Positions 35,673-44,566 of a stretch of DNA of 51,187 nucleotides are shown piece after piece. The stretch spans positions 1-51,187 of the forward strand of contig CANGGP010000018.1 in the NCBI GenBank assembly GCA_947453445.1, in the 5' to 3' direction. How positions within the stretch are numbered: the first letter of the stretch is position 1; every line of letters begins with the position of its first letter. Made by a program: the position numbers and the translations under genes. The notes beneath the pieces are model-generated. The model saw nothing but the letters and a program-made list of their open reading frames with translations, did not search any database and had not been told where the DNA came from. The stretch comes from Sphingobacteriaceae bacterium (GTDB lineage Bacteria; Bacteroidota; Bacteroidia; B-17B0; Aurantibacillaceae).

Positions 35673-37745
35673 TTAATTTTTAATTAAACGCATGCTTTGT
35701 GTTTGCGCACTATTTGCATCGATTAATTTGAGAACATAAATGCCGTTTGGTAAACTGCTTGTGTTAAGCACTGTGTTAGATTGAACATTTTGTGTAAGCA
35801 CTTTTTCGCCTAACAAATTAAATAATTCAACTGAACCATTGAGGCCTTTTAAATTAATTTCAGCATTAAAAGGATTAGGGAACACAGAAACCTCATGTCC
35901 GTTAATATTTTCTAATCCTGTGCAGCTGCTAACCGATAAATTAACATTTTGAGTAGAGGTACAGCCATTGCTGCCTGTGCCGATTAATGTATACGACACA
36001 TTGGTTGGTGTTGAACCTGCCAAGTATGATACTGAAGCGGCGCTGCTATTACCTGCACCACTCCAAGCGTATGAACTGGCACCGCTTGCGCTGATAGAAA
36101 TGCTTTGGTTGATACAAACCACAGGAATTGCAGGCGTAATCACAAGTACCGGATTTGGATTCACGGCAAAGCTGTAAACTTTAGAAGATGAGCAACCAAA
36201 TGCATCTGTGCCGGTTAAAGTAAATTGACTATTAATAACAGCCGTTGCTGAAGGCGCAATAATGTTAATTGGATTTGAAGAAGAAATAAAATTAGGTCCT
36301 AAAATAAAATTGTAAGTACTGGCGCCACTCGCAGTTGCATTAATGGTTGCATTTGAACAAATGGTGGTTGAAGGGTTCATTACAATTGACAAGGTAGGAA
36401 GCGGATTAACAGTAATCGCGATGGTGTTAAATCCAACACAAGTACTGCCATTGGCTGCTGCCACTGTATATGTGGTGTTGATGCTTGGTGTTACTGCAAT
36501 TGAAGAACTTATACTGCCCGTGCTCCATGAATAAATATTGGCAGCGCTGATGGCATTTAATGTTACGGAGCCTCCTAAACAAACAGAATTAGCGCTACTG
36601 TTGATGAGAACAGACAATTGTGAACCAATGGTAATGGTAGACGTTTTGCTTGCTGGGCAATTGCTATTGCTGCCAATACCCGTTACGGTATAAACGGTAG
36701 TGGCTGTTGGTGTAATGGCGATGGCATTCACGGTTGAGCTGGTTCCGCCATTAAAGGCATATGATGTAGCCCCGGTGGCCACTAAATTCAAAGATGAGCC
36801 TGCACAAACCGTGTAGCTTGGTAATTGAAGGTTTGGTGTTGCGGTTACCGTGATGGCAATGGTTGCAGTTCCTACACAACCGCTTGCGCTGCTTCCGTAA
36901 ACAGAATAGGTACCGGTGGCATTAGGTGCAATCACATTCAAGGTGCCGGTGGTTCCGTTGTTCCAAGAATAAGATGTAGCGATTACGGTGCCCGGATTTG
37001 AAACAGTTAAACTTACAGTATTGCCGCCACATATACCGGCTGTATTAGAAGAGGCAATGCTGAGGCTAGGTTGTAAACAAGGCAAAGTATAACGCACAGC
37101 ATCTAATCCAATATAGCTGCTGTTTGAACCACCCGGTCCACCGCTGGTAACAAAATATCTGAAACCAATGCGACCTGTAACAGTACCTGTAATACCGCTC
37201 ACCACAGCCGTGTAAACGGTCCAGTTTTGCGGGTAAGTTCCAACTGTTGAACTAGTAGGCACAGCCGATGAAGAAGAGGTTGAAAGGTTAGGGTTCACAC
37301 TAAAGGCCGTAATTGAATAAGAACTTACGGTGGTAGCACCAATACCAATGGTGTTAGCGCCGGTTGGGCTAATTCTAACTTCTAATCTGTCGGGATAAAC
37401 AGTGGTGGCAGACACCGTACGGGTGGCAAATTGAATGGTGGCGCCATTCACCAAAGTAACTGTAGGCGAAATCAACCAATTGCTAATATCGCCGGTTCCT
37501 GAAGTGCTGTTGTAATTTGCAGCAAAATAATCAGTAGCGTTTGTGCCGTTAAAGGCGCTAAACACATTATTATTGCCTTGAAACCAAGATAAAGTTCCTG
37601 CAGGTGATGAGTTATTCTGAACGGTCCATCCCGTGGCGGCATTTAACAAGAATGGCGCATTAAAATCTTCTGATAAAGTCACTTGCGCATTTAAGCCAAG
37701 CCCCATGCCTAATGCCAATAATAAGAGTGTAAATTTTTGTTTCAT
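35673..37745 (-). CDS. Ig-like repeat adhesin with T9SS sorting domain
   Basis: 690 residues from the ATG ending at 37745 (MKQKFTLLLLALGMGLGLNA, cleaved before Gln); a longer frame adds MLKKDF. A choice-of-anchor/cleaved-adhesin-type domain comes first (about 20-215: EDFNAPFLLNAATGW, SNWLISPTVTL, RIGFRYFVTSGGPGG). It is followed by four to five Ser/Thr-rich repeats with a shared core (for example SYSWNNGTTGTLNV, SYAFNGGTSSTVNA, IYSWSTGSISSSIAV, SYAWSGAGNSS). The last ~70 residues (VFPNPFNAEINLKG to NGIYVLKLID) are a type A T9SS sorting domain. Likely a surface or released adhesin. A terminator follows the stop. Confidence 0.82.
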   Translation of the reverse strand: MKQKFTLLLLALGMGLGLNAQVTLSEDFNAPFLLNAATGWTVQNNSSPAGTLSWFQGNNNVFSAFNGTNATDYFAANYNSTSGTGDISNWLISPTVTLVNGATIQFATRTVSATTVYPDRLEVRISPTGANTIGIGATTVSSYSITAFSVNPNLSTSSSSAVPTSSTVGTYPQNWTVYTAVVSGITGTVTGRIGFRYFVTSGGPGGSNSSYIGLDAVRYTLPCLQPSLSIASSNTAGICGGNTVSLTVSNPGTVIATSYSWNNGTTGTLNVIAPNATGTYSVYGSSASGCVGTATIAITVTATPNLQLPSYTVCAGSSLNLVATGATSYAFNGGTSSTVNAIAITPTATTVYTVTGIGSNSNCPASKTSTITIGSQLSVLINSSANSVCLGGSVTLNAISAANIYSWSTGSISSSIAVTPSINTTYTVAAANGSTCVGFNTIAITVNPLPTLSIVMNPSTTICSNATINATASGASTYNFILGPNFISSSNPINIIAPSATAVINSQFTLTGTDAFGCSSSKVYSFAVNPNPVLVITPAIPVVCINQSISISASGASSYAWSGAGNSSAASVSYLAGSTPTNVSYTLIGTGSNGCTSTQNVNLSVSSCTGLENINGHEVSVFPNPFNAEINLKGLNGSVELFNLLGEKVLTQNVQSNTVLNTSSLPNGIYVLKLIDANSAQTQSMRLIKN

Positions 37746-37864
37746 AAAGTCCTTTTTTAACAATTTTGCCTTTTCAAGGCAGTTTTTTAATTCAGTTTAT
37801 CGAGTGCCGCTTTATTTTTTGCTACTAAAATAAGATTAATATTTAAGCTAATAAAATATCCAAT

Positions 37865-38224
37865 TTAATTTGAGGGCCCAATGCTGTTTTTTAGGCTTTT
37901 TGGAAGGCTGTTAAAAACCAAAAAATAGGAAGTTTTAATCCACTCAAAGGCCAAGTTTTTTGAGAGGTTGTTTTCGCATAGAATGGTGTTCCAATGCCTT
38001 TTATTCATGTGGTATCCGGGCAATACGCAAGCATATTTTTCGCGCAATTTTATGGTGTTTTCAGGCTCGCATTTTACATTAAATTGTACCGGGTTGGCAT
38101 CCAAAGCCAGAAGTAAAAAAATTTTGCCACCCACCTTAAAAACCAAAGTTTGATTATCAAAAGGAAAAGATTCTTCAACCCCTTGAAATTCGAGGCAAAA
38201 GGCCCTGATTTCTTCTACATTCAT
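37865..38224 (-). CDS. MmcQ/YjbR-family protein
   Basis: 119 residues from the ATG ending at 38224 (MNVEEIRAFCLEFQGVEESFPF); a longer frame to 38398 would add an unlikely hydrophobic leader. CyaY-like fold of the YjbR family: LVFKVGGKIFLLLALDANPVQFNVKCEPE, YHMNKRHWNTI, and the C-terminal helix LSKNLAFEWIKTSYFLV. Biochemical role unknown; proteins of this family are small, cytosolic and common in Bacteroidota. Confidence 0.85.
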   Translation of the reverse strand: MNVEEIRAFCLEFQGVEESFPFDNQTLVFKVGGKIFLLLALDANPVQFNVKCEPENTIKLREKYACVLPGYHMNKRHWNTILCENNLSKNLAFEWIKTSYFLVFNSLPKSLKNSIGPSN

Positions 38225-38252
38225 AACATAACAATTTCTTAATATCGCCTCC

Positions 38253-38321
38253 AAATATGCCAAAAATATGGCCACTTGTAAAATGCAGGGCAAATATGGA
38301 TGAAAAACTGCAAATATTTGC
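38253..38321. promoter_or_regulatory. Cluster of AAATAT motifs and a 12-base palindrome
   Basis: AAATATG occurs at 38253, 38264 and 38292, and the exact palindrome GCAAATATTTGC spans 38310-38321, between the divergent YjbR-like and exbB genes. Spacings of 11, 28 and 20 bases are near whole helical turns only in part. They could be operator sites for the TonB operon; no known motif is matched. Confidence 0.3.
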
Positions 38322-38386
38322 GGTAGAAAAAGCGTTATAGAAAGAAAATAGATGATTTGGCATTTTTTCTTCAAAACTATTTTCTT

Positions 38387-38394
38387 TAAGTTTG
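38387..38394 (+). promoter_or_regulatory. Possible -7 element of the exbB-tonB operon
   Basis: TAAGTTTG matches TAnnTTTG, 40 bases before the exbB ATG. No -33 element at ideal spacing. Confidence 0.4.
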
Positions 38395-38434
38395 GCACTC
38401 TGAAAATTAAAACTATTACAAAAAAATAAAAAAC

Positions 38435-39238
38435 ATGAGCAACAAAAAGACATCGGGAGGTTTCCCATTAGTGGTTTCGGCATTAGCCATCGTTATTTGC
38501 ATTGGCATTGGTGTATTTATTTACAAGGGAGTATTAGGCGCCGCATCTAACTTTGAGGGCGGAGATCCGGACAAGGGGCATCCACACAATATATTGGGTA
38601 CTATGTACAAAGGTGGATTTATCGTGCCTATTTTGATGGGCTTCTTCTTAACCGTAATTACATTTGCTATTGAGCGTTTTGTAACCATTCAAAGAGCAGC
38701 GGGCAGCGGCAACACCGATAAGTTTATCGCAAACATTAAAAACTTAATTTCTCAACATGATTTTGAAGGTGCTATGGCTGCTTGCGATAAGCAAAAAGGT
38801 TCTTTGGCCAATGTTGTGCACGAAGGTATTGCAAAATACAAATTTGTGATGAACGACACGTCAATGGATAAAGAAGCAAAAGTACACGCCATTCAAAAAG
38901 CATTGGAAGAAGCCACTGCATTAGAATTACCAATGTTATCAAAAAACATGGTGGTGATTTCAACCATGGCTTCAATTGGTACTTTGGCCGGACTAATCGG
39001 AACGGTTGTGGGGATGATTCGTGCCTTCGCGGCTTTAGCAAATGCGGGTGCGCCTGATACATCAGCTTTAGCAACAGGTATTTCTGAAGCCTTGGTAAAT
39101 ACCTTGGTGGGGATTTTAACTTCTGCTTTTGCGATTATCTTTTATAACGTATTCAGTAACCGTGTTGATCAAATTACTTATGCAATGGATGAAGCTGGCT
39201 TCTCTATCATTCAAGAATTTCAATCAAGCGGAAAATAA
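38435..39238 (+). CDS. exbB: ExbB/TolQ-type proton-channel protein
   Basis: Inner-membrane scaffold of the TonB energising complex, which uses the proton gradient to drive outer-membrane transport. 267 residues. One N-terminal span (about 10-32) is an addition common in Bacteroidota; three canonical spans follow (IVPILMGFFLTVITFAIERF, then MVVISTMASIGTLAGLIGTVVGMIRAF, then ALVNTLVGILTSAFAIIFYNVF). The Gly/Thr-rich TLAGLIGTVVGM segment is the family core. First gene of a run of seven plus-strand genes to 44476. Confidence 0.93.
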   Translation: MSNKKTSGGFPLVVSALAIVICIGIGVFIYKGVLGAASNFEGGDPDKGHPHNILGTMYKGGFIVPILMGFFLTVITFAIERFVTIQRAAGSGNTDKFIANIKNLISQHDFEGAMAACDKQKGSLANVVHEGIAKYKFVMNDTSMDKEAKVHAIQKALEEATALELPMLSKNMVVISTMASIGTLAGLIGTVVGMIRAFAALANAGAPDTSALATGISEALVNTLVGILTSAFAIIFYNVFSNRVDQITYAMDEAGFSIIQEFQSSGK

Positions 39239-39268
39239 TTTTTTAATCACCTATTAATAGTATAAGCG

Positions 39269-39937
39269 ATGTCAAAAAAACCATCCAAAGGCGGGGCACC
39301 ATCATTAGATATGACTCCCATGGTAGACCTTGCTTTCCTTTTGGTTACATTTTTTATGTTAACGGCCAGCTTTAGAATGGCTGAGCCCGTTACAGTTGAT
39401 CCACCTTCATCAATTGGCAATATTACTTTGCCTGATAACCACATCATGGTTAGTATTGATGAAAAAGGACGCGGTTTTTTTGGAATTAGTAATGCTGCAG
39501 CGAAAATGGCTGCTTTGCGTGAAATGAGCAAAAAATACAGCGTACCCTTTACCGAAGAACAAATTAAAAAGTTCAGCGGTTTACCAAGTTTTGGCGTAAA
39601 CATAAAAGATTTGCCACGTTATATTGATGCCAGTGAGAATGAACGATCAACATTTCAACCTCAAAAAGGTGTGCCTTTAGATTCAACCGACAACCAATTA
39701 AAAGATTGGGTTAGTTATGGTGGAGCTGAGGCCGTAAAAATTTATAACGAAGCGAAAGCAAAGGCCCAAGAAGCCAACCAAGAATTGAAAGCTGAAAAAC
39801 CACGTTACGCAATTAAATGCGACGGTAAAACGAAATACATTGTTGTGAAAGACATTGTAAAGGTTTTCACCGACTTGAAAATTTATCAGTTTAATTTAAT
39901 TACCAGTTTGGAGGCAGATCCAAACGAAAAAAAATAA
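39269..39937 (+). CDS. exbD: ExbD/TolR-type protein, first copy
   Basis: 222 residues. One membrane span with the proton-coupling Asp in LDMTPMVDLAFLLVTFFM, then a periplasmic alpha/beta domain (HIMVSIDEKGRGFFG, YAIKCDGKTKYIVVKDIVKVF). Residues ~70-160 are a long Lys/Glu-rich insert. It is followed 44 bases later by a second exbD, a frequent arrangement in Bacteroidota. Confidence 0.92.
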   Translation: MSKKPSKGGAPSLDMTPMVDLAFLLVTFFMLTASFRMAEPVTVDPPSSIGNITLPDNHIMVSIDEKGRGFFGISNAAAKMAALREMSKKYSVPFTEEQIKKFSGLPSFGVNIKDLPRYIDASENERSTFQPQKGVPLDSTDNQLKDWVSYGGAEAVKIYNEAKAKAQEANQELKAEKPRYAIKCDGKTKYIVVKDIVKVFTDLKIYQFNLITSLEADPNEKK

Positions 39938-39981
39938 TCATCTAAATTGAAGTAATTCAGTTTAAACTAAATTATTAAAAA

Positions 39982-40614
39982 ATGGCAGAAATAGCAGAAG
40001 GCGGCGGCGGCGGTGGACACAAAGGAAAAAAGCGCGCCAAGAAACAATCCACACGAATCGACATGACACCCATGGTAGATTTGGCTTTTTTGTTGCTTAC
40101 TTTCTTCGTGTTAACATCTACTTTTAGCAAGCCTAAATCAATGGAGTTAACCTTTCCTGTTCCTCCCGAAAACATAAAAGAACAACCACCGATTAAAAAC
40201 GGTATTACAATTTTATTGACCAAGGACGACCGGATTTTTTATTACGAAGGAGAATTTAAGCCAAAAGACACTGATAAAGGACTAAAAACTACTTTAACAG
40301 AATTAAATTTCTCACAAGAAAGTTTGCACAAATACTTGGCCGATAAAAATAAATGGGCCCAGGAAGAAATTGCAAAACTCGATGAAAAATTTAAAAACAA
40401 ACAATTGGCCGATACCACACATAAGCGTATGGTTAAGGAAATCAAGGCAAATAAAATTGCACCAACCATTCTCTTAAAAACAGATGATAAGGCAACTTAT
40501 AAAAATGTGATTGATTTAATTGATGAATTAAACATTAATTTAATCGGTAAGTATGTGGTGGTTGACATTTTGAAACCCGAGTTAGACATGATTAACGAAA
40601 AAACAGGAGGTTAA
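39982..40614 (+). CDS. exbD: ExbD/TolR-type protein, second copy
   Basis: 210 residues. A basic, Gly-rich N-terminus (EGGGGGHKGKKRAKK) precedes IDMTPMVDLAFLLLTFF with the conserved Asp. The periplasmic part (NGITILLTKDDRIFYYEGE, APTILLKTDDKATYKNVIDLI) has an inserted charged helix. It is two bases from tonB and probably translationally coupled. Two different ExbD chains could form one mixed complex. Confidence 0.92.
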   Translation: MAEIAEGGGGGGHKGKKRAKKQSTRIDMTPMVDLAFLLLTFFVLTSTFSKPKSMELTFPVPPENIKEQPPIKNGITILLTKDDRIFYYEGEFKPKDTDKGLKTTLTELNFSQESLHKYLADKNKWAQEEIAKLDEKFKNKQLADTTHKRMVKEIKANKIAPTILLKTDDKATYKNVIDLIDELNINLIGKYVVVDILKPELDMINEKTGG

Positions 40615-40616
40615 CG

Positions 40617-41411
40617 ATGAATACGTGGAACGATGCAACATTTGATAACCGCAACGATATTGTTTTTGAAGGACGAAATCAAGCGTATGGCGCTTATGAA
40701 ATAAGGCGAAATTATAATATGCGTGTAACATACATTGTTGCCGGCATGTTAGCATTTAGCTTGGTTTTATTAGGCGTGAAAAAATTTATCGATAATAAAC
40801 CTGATGAAAAAGAAATAGTACAAGACATGTCGAACATTGCGGTTGATTTAACACCACCGCCACCGGCAGAAGAATTACCGCCACCGCCACCACCACCGCC
40901 ACCACCCCCAATGGTTGAAATGGTGAAGTTTGTACCGCCGGTAATTAAAGATGATGCGGTTGAAGAAGAGCCTCAAAAACTTCAAGAAGAAGTAAAAGAC
41001 ATCAACGTGGGTGAAAAAGACCAAGAAGGTGAGAAAGACGTTGTTGCCCCACCTACCGAAAATACTGGTCCTGCCGAAGCGCAAGCCGAAATTTTTGCAG
41101 TTGTAGAAGAGATGCCTGAGCCTCCGGGTGGTATCACTGCTTTTTATAAATACATCGGATCTAATATTCAATATCCTGCCATGGCGCGTGAAGCCGGCAT
41201 TTCGGGAAAAGTATTCTTGAAGTTTGTGGTAGAAATGGATGGCTCATTATCGGATGTACAAGTATTAAAAGGTGTACCGGGTTGTGGTGATTGCGACAAA
41301 GAAGCTGTGCGTGTTTTAAAAGCGTATCCAAACAAATGGAAAGCGGGAAGACAAAACGGACGTGCTGCACGTGTATCTTATACCATTCCTGTAGCGTTTA
41401 AAATTCAATAA
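40617..41411 (+). CDS. tonB: TonB energy transducer
   Basis: 264 residues. N-terminal cytoplasmic segment (FEGRNQAYGAYEIRRNYN, typical of Bacteroidota TonB), one span at about 37-55, a Pro-rich spacer (PPPPAEELPPPPPPP, about 80-100), an acidic linker, and a C-terminal TonB domain (IQYPAMAREAGISGKVFLKFVVEMDGSL, CGDCDKEAVRVLKAYPNKWKAGRQNG, VSYTIPVAFKI) that binds TonB boxes of outer-membrane receptors. A strong terminator follows within 20 bases, yet more genes of the same run continue after it. Confidence 0.95.
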   Translation: MNTWNDATFDNRNDIVFEGRNQAYGAYEIRRNYNMRVTYIVAGMLAFSLVLLGVKKFIDNKPDEKEIVQDMSNIAVDLTPPPPAEELPPPPPPPPPPPMVEMVKFVPPVIKDDAVEEEPQKLQEEVKDINVGEKDQEGEKDVVAPPTENTGPAEAQAEIFAVVEEMPEPPGGITAFYKYIGSNIQYPAMAREAGISGKVFLKFVVEMDGSLSDVQVLKGVPGCGDCDKEAVRVLKAYPNKWKAGRQNGRAARVSYTIPVAFKIQ

Positions 41412-41431
41412 TGATTTAATCAAAAAGAATA

Positions 41432-41461
41432 AAAGCCATAACCCTTGTTATGGCTTTTTTT
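41432..41461 (+). terminator. Intrinsic terminator after tonB
   Basis: Arms AAAAGCCATAAC (41432-41443) and GTTATGGCTTTT (41448-41459) around CCTT, followed by T. The next ATG is only 14 bases further on, so it may be a partial terminator that lowers expression of the downstream genes. Confidence 0.85.
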
Positions 41462-41474
41462 ATAAAGTAAAAAA

Positions 41475-41687
41475 ATGAGACCAATAACAGGATTAGTATC
41501 GATATGGTTTGGCATTGTAATGGTTGTGATTGTGCTCTTTTTAGGCTGCTTGGTGGCATTTACCGACGTGATGACAGACCGATTATACGGCAATAAACGC
41601 AGCTTTTTTATCGGATTAATGTTTGCTTATGCGCTTTATCGAAGCTATCGAATTTACCAACAAATGAAGCAAAAACAGGATGATTAA
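41475..41687 (+). CDS. Small two-span membrane protein
   Basis: 70 residues with two hydrophobic segments (ITGLVSIWFGIVMVVIVLFLGCLVAF, about 4-29, and FFIGLMFAYALYRSYRIYQ, about 44-62) and a basic, Gln/Lys-rich tail. No family recognised. It overlaps the start of the next gene by eight bases and lies inside the exbB-tonB run, so it may help assemble or tune that system; this is inference from position. Confidence 0.7.
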   Translation: MRPITGLVSIWFGIVMVVIVLFLGCLVAFTDVMTDRLYGNKRSFFIGLMFAYALYRSYRIYQQMKQKQDD

Positions 41688-42654
41688 TTCTGCATTTCAT
41701 CATACAAGCAAAAAACAGGTTCTCAAAATCACTTTTGTGCTCTTTGCATGTAGCTTGTTTTTTTCCTGCAATGATTATTTCAAAAACGATTACAAGGATA
41801 ATTCACCAACATCGGGGCATTTGAATGTGTATTACGATGAAGGGCTTTACTTGCATTTAAAAAATCAAGCATACACCTTCGAGAGCCAATATCCGAGTGC
41901 ACACATCCATTTAAAGCCAAGCAATGATAACGATGCCGTTGAAGCCCTTTATAAGGATAGTTGTGAGGCCATTGTGATTTCACGTCTGTTGAATGATAAG
42001 GAAAAAAAAGCATTTGCATCAAAGCGCTTTGATCCTAAATATTCATGTTTGGCATACAGCGGAATTGCTTTCGTTATCAATAAAAACGCAGCTATAAAAA
42101 CCATTTCTTTAAATGAGGTTCTTCAACTTGCCGGCTCTGAAAATGCGGAGGTGATTGATACAAACGGTAACACAATAAAGCTTCAGTTGTTGTTGGATAA
42201 AAACAATTCTTCATTGGCACATTATGTGTTGGATTCGGTTTTAAAAGGTAAAAAATTATCGGCCAATGTGCGCGTGCTGAATTCTACTTTAGAAGCTTTA
42301 AACTACATTGAAAATAATAACAACACCATTGCTTGCATTGATTTTGCTTGGTTAAGCGATAAAGATGATTCCATCACAAAACATTATTCCCAACGCTTAA
42401 AATTATTGGGCATTCGCAAGGGAGAAGGAAAAATTACTTTTCCAAGTCAAAGCTCTTTTAAGTTGGGCGATTATCCACTTACAAGAAAAGTTTACTGTTA
42501 CCGTAAAACCGGTGATTTTACTTTGGCCAAAGGATTTGAGACTTATTTGGCAGGACCAAAAGGTCAGATGACCTTTTTGAAGCAAGGCTTACTGCCTTTT
42601 AAGCAACAGGAGAGAATGGTAGAAGTTAAGTTTGAAAGTTTAAACACCCAATAA
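41680..42654 (+). CDS. PstS-like substrate-binding lipoprotein
   Basis: 324 residues. The leader ends LFACSLFFSC, a lipobox, so the protein is membrane anchored. The fold fits the phosphate-binding PBP family (HLNVYYDEGLYLHLKNQAYTF, EAIVISRLLNDKEKKAF, AYSGIAFVINKN, FETYLAGPKGQMTFLKQGLLPF). No pst transport genes are nearby. In Bacteroidota such a protein is often seen next to exbB-exbD-tonB genes and a TPR protein, which suggests an envelope role other than classic phosphate uptake; ligand unknown. Confidence 0.78.
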   Translation: MINSAFHHTSKKQVLKITFVLFACSLFFSCNDYFKNDYKDNSPTSGHLNVYYDEGLYLHLKNQAYTFESQYPSAHIHLKPSNDNDAVEALYKDSCEAIVISRLLNDKEKKAFASKRFDPKYSCLAYSGIAFVINKNAAIKTISLNEVLQLAGSENAEVIDTNGNTIKLQLLLDKNNSSLAHYVLDSVLKGKKLSANVRVLNSTLEALNYIENNNNTIACIDFAWLSDKDDSITKHYSQRLKLLGIRKGEGKITFPSQSSFKLGDYPLTRKVYCYRKTGDFTLAKGFETYLAGPKGQMTFLKQGLLPFKQQERMVEVKFESLNTQ

Positions 42655-42751
42655 AAGAAGGCTTTAAGTCATAAAATTCATTAAAAAGAATAACCGGATG
42701 TAAAGTGGCACTTCCTTTGAACCAATGTAAATACCTATTTTTACACAGAAT

Positions 42752-44476
42752 ATGATCATGAAAAAACACATTTTATTTCTCAGCATTAGTTTAACAACTT
42801 TGGGCAGTTTTGCACAAGGCTTAAAAGACATTATTATAAAAACAGAAGGCGAAAATTTTGATGCAGCCGCAAAAGATTTTAGAGCCTTATTGCTAAAAGA
42901 ACCGGGTAAGGGAGAAAATTATTTTTATTTCGGAGAGAACTTTTTTAAACGTGGAGAAATTGACAGTGCTGAATATTTTTATTCGAAGGGCATTGAGGTG
43001 AATGCAACCAATCCTTTAAATTACGTGGGTTTGGGCAAGGTGTTTTTAACCAAAGCAAAAGCAGAAGATGCCAAGGCGCAATTTTACAAAGCCCTTACTT
43101 TGAGCGCCAGTAAAAACGCTGAGGTGTTTCGTCGTTTGTCGGAGGCAAGCTTAGCCACTGAAATAAAAAATCCGGACGACGCCATGAACTATGCCAATAG
43201 TGCCATTAAGTTGGATCCAAAAAATCCTGAGAACTATATTTTATTAGGAGATGCCCAGTTGGAAAAAAACCCAACCGACGGTAGCATGGCCATTAAAAGT
43301 TATAAAACGGCCACCACCTTAAACCCAAAAAGTGCCAAAGGAATTTTGAGCGAAGGAAAATTATATAAAAGAGCGCGCAACTGGCAGTTGGCTTTAGATA
43401 AGTACAAAGAAGCAGAGGCGGTTGATCCAAACTTTGCACCTGCTTATCGCGAAAAGGCCGAATTGTACTTCTTGTCAGGAAAACTTACCAATTCAATTGA
43501 GAACTGGAAAAAGTATCTTGAATTAAACAACAGTGATTTTGCACGTTACCGTTTTATGAGTGCTTTGTTTTCGAACAAACAATATGCTGATGCCATTGCC
43601 GAATATGAAAACCTTAAAAAACAAAACTACAACAGCATTTACATGGAGCGCTTAGCCGCATACAGTTATGCTGAGTTAGGTGATAAAACCGATAAGGAAG
43701 CTTACAACAAAGGCATGTTGGCCATCAACGATTTTTTTGCAAATGCCGGCGCAAATTTTAAATACATTGCTTTAGATTATAAATACAAAGGTATTTTACT
43801 ATTGCGCACCGGAAAAGACAGCCTAGGCATTATTGAAATGGAAAAAGGCATTGCTTTAGATCAAAACATTGCCGGCGATGTTTATAGCGAAATTGCCAAC
43901 ACGGCATACAAGCAAAAAAAATACGAGCGCGCCATTTCGTATTTTAATAAGAAAATTACAATTGATCAAAAGAGTTTAAACAACAACGATTGGTTTAGTT
44001 TGGGAAGAGCCTATTATTATTTGGCTGGCGCTAAACAAACGGAGGTAAACAATATCAAGGACGCCTCATTAAAGGCCATTAAGGAGCCTGAGTACAAACA
44101 ATTGTATGTGAAGGCAGATTCTGCTTTTTCACAATTGGCCAAATTAAATCCTACTTGGCCTACTGTTTATATTTGGCGAGGAAGAACCAATGCGTCATTA
44201 GATCCAATGGCGGAAAAAGATTTAGCAAAAACATGGTATGAGCGTGTTTTAAGTAATGTTAAACCCGAGGAGAAAAGCACCACCTATAAAAAAGAAACCA
44301 TCGAGTCGTATGAATATTTGGGCTACTATTATGTCACCAAAAAAGACAAAACCAATGCGGATTTAATGTTTACTGCCATTAAAGACATTGACCCAAACAA
44401 TCAAAAGCAAAAGGATTATTTTAATCCCCCTAAACCTACAGCACCTAAAGCAACGGGAAAAACCCCAAGCAAATAA
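42752..44476 (+). CDS. Exported TPR-repeat protein
   Basis: 574 residues. A signal peptide (MKKHILFLSISLTTLGSFA, cleaved before Gln; an upstream ATG adds Met-Ile) is followed by about ten tetratricopeptide repeats, for example YFYFGENFFKRGEIDSAEYFYSKGI, NYVGLGKVFLTKAKAEDAKAQFYKAL, APAYREKAELYFLSGKLTNSIENWKKYL. TPR arrays bind partner proteins. It follows the PstS-like gene of the TonB run, and a terminator ends the unit. Confidence 0.82.
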   Translation: MIMKKHILFLSISLTTLGSFAQGLKDIIIKTEGENFDAAAKDFRALLLKEPGKGENYFYFGENFFKRGEIDSAEYFYSKGIEVNATNPLNYVGLGKVFLTKAKAEDAKAQFYKALTLSASKNAEVFRRLSEASLATEIKNPDDAMNYANSAIKLDPKNPENYILLGDAQLEKNPTDGSMAIKSYKTATTLNPKSAKGILSEGKLYKRARNWQLALDKYKEAEAVDPNFAPAYREKAELYFLSGKLTNSIENWKKYLELNNSDFARYRFMSALFSNKQYADAIAEYENLKKQNYNSIYMERLAAYSYAELGDKTDKEAYNKGMLAINDFFANAGANFKYIALDYKYKGILLLRTGKDSLGIIEMEKGIALDQNIAGDVYSEIANTAYKQKKYERAISYFNKKITIDQKSLNNNDWFSLGRAYYYLAGAKQTEVNNIKDASLKAIKEPEYKQLYVKADSAFSQLAKLNPTWPTVYIWRGRTNASLDPMAEKDLAKTWYERVLSNVKPEEKSTTYKKETIESYEYLGYYYVTKKDKTNADLMFTAIKDIDPNNQKQKDYFNPPKPTAPKATGKTPSK

Positions 44477-44480
44477 TTTT

Positions 44481-44508
44481 AAGCCGCTTATGTTTAAGCG
44501 GCTTTTTT
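44481..44508 (+). terminator. Intrinsic terminator ending the TonB/TPR gene run
   Basis: Arms AAGCCGCTTA (44481-44490) and TAAGCGGCTT (44495-44504) around TGTT, followed by T. Confidence 0.9.
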
Positions 44509-44566
44509 ATTTACTACAAAATAAAGCAAGGCTTTTTGTAAAACTACATTAGTTTTACATCAGGAA

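Noticed and set aside
37767-37788. Hairpin TGCCTT-TTC-AAGGCA followed by T run on the plus strand
   Set aside because: It looks like a terminator in the plus direction, but no plus-strand gene ends here; it lies in the leader of the minus-strand adhesin gene, where no T run follows. I see no use for it and did not list it.
40855-40915. Tandem CCA/CCG-type repeats
   Set aside because: They encode the Pro-rich spacer of TonB and need no separate repeat function.
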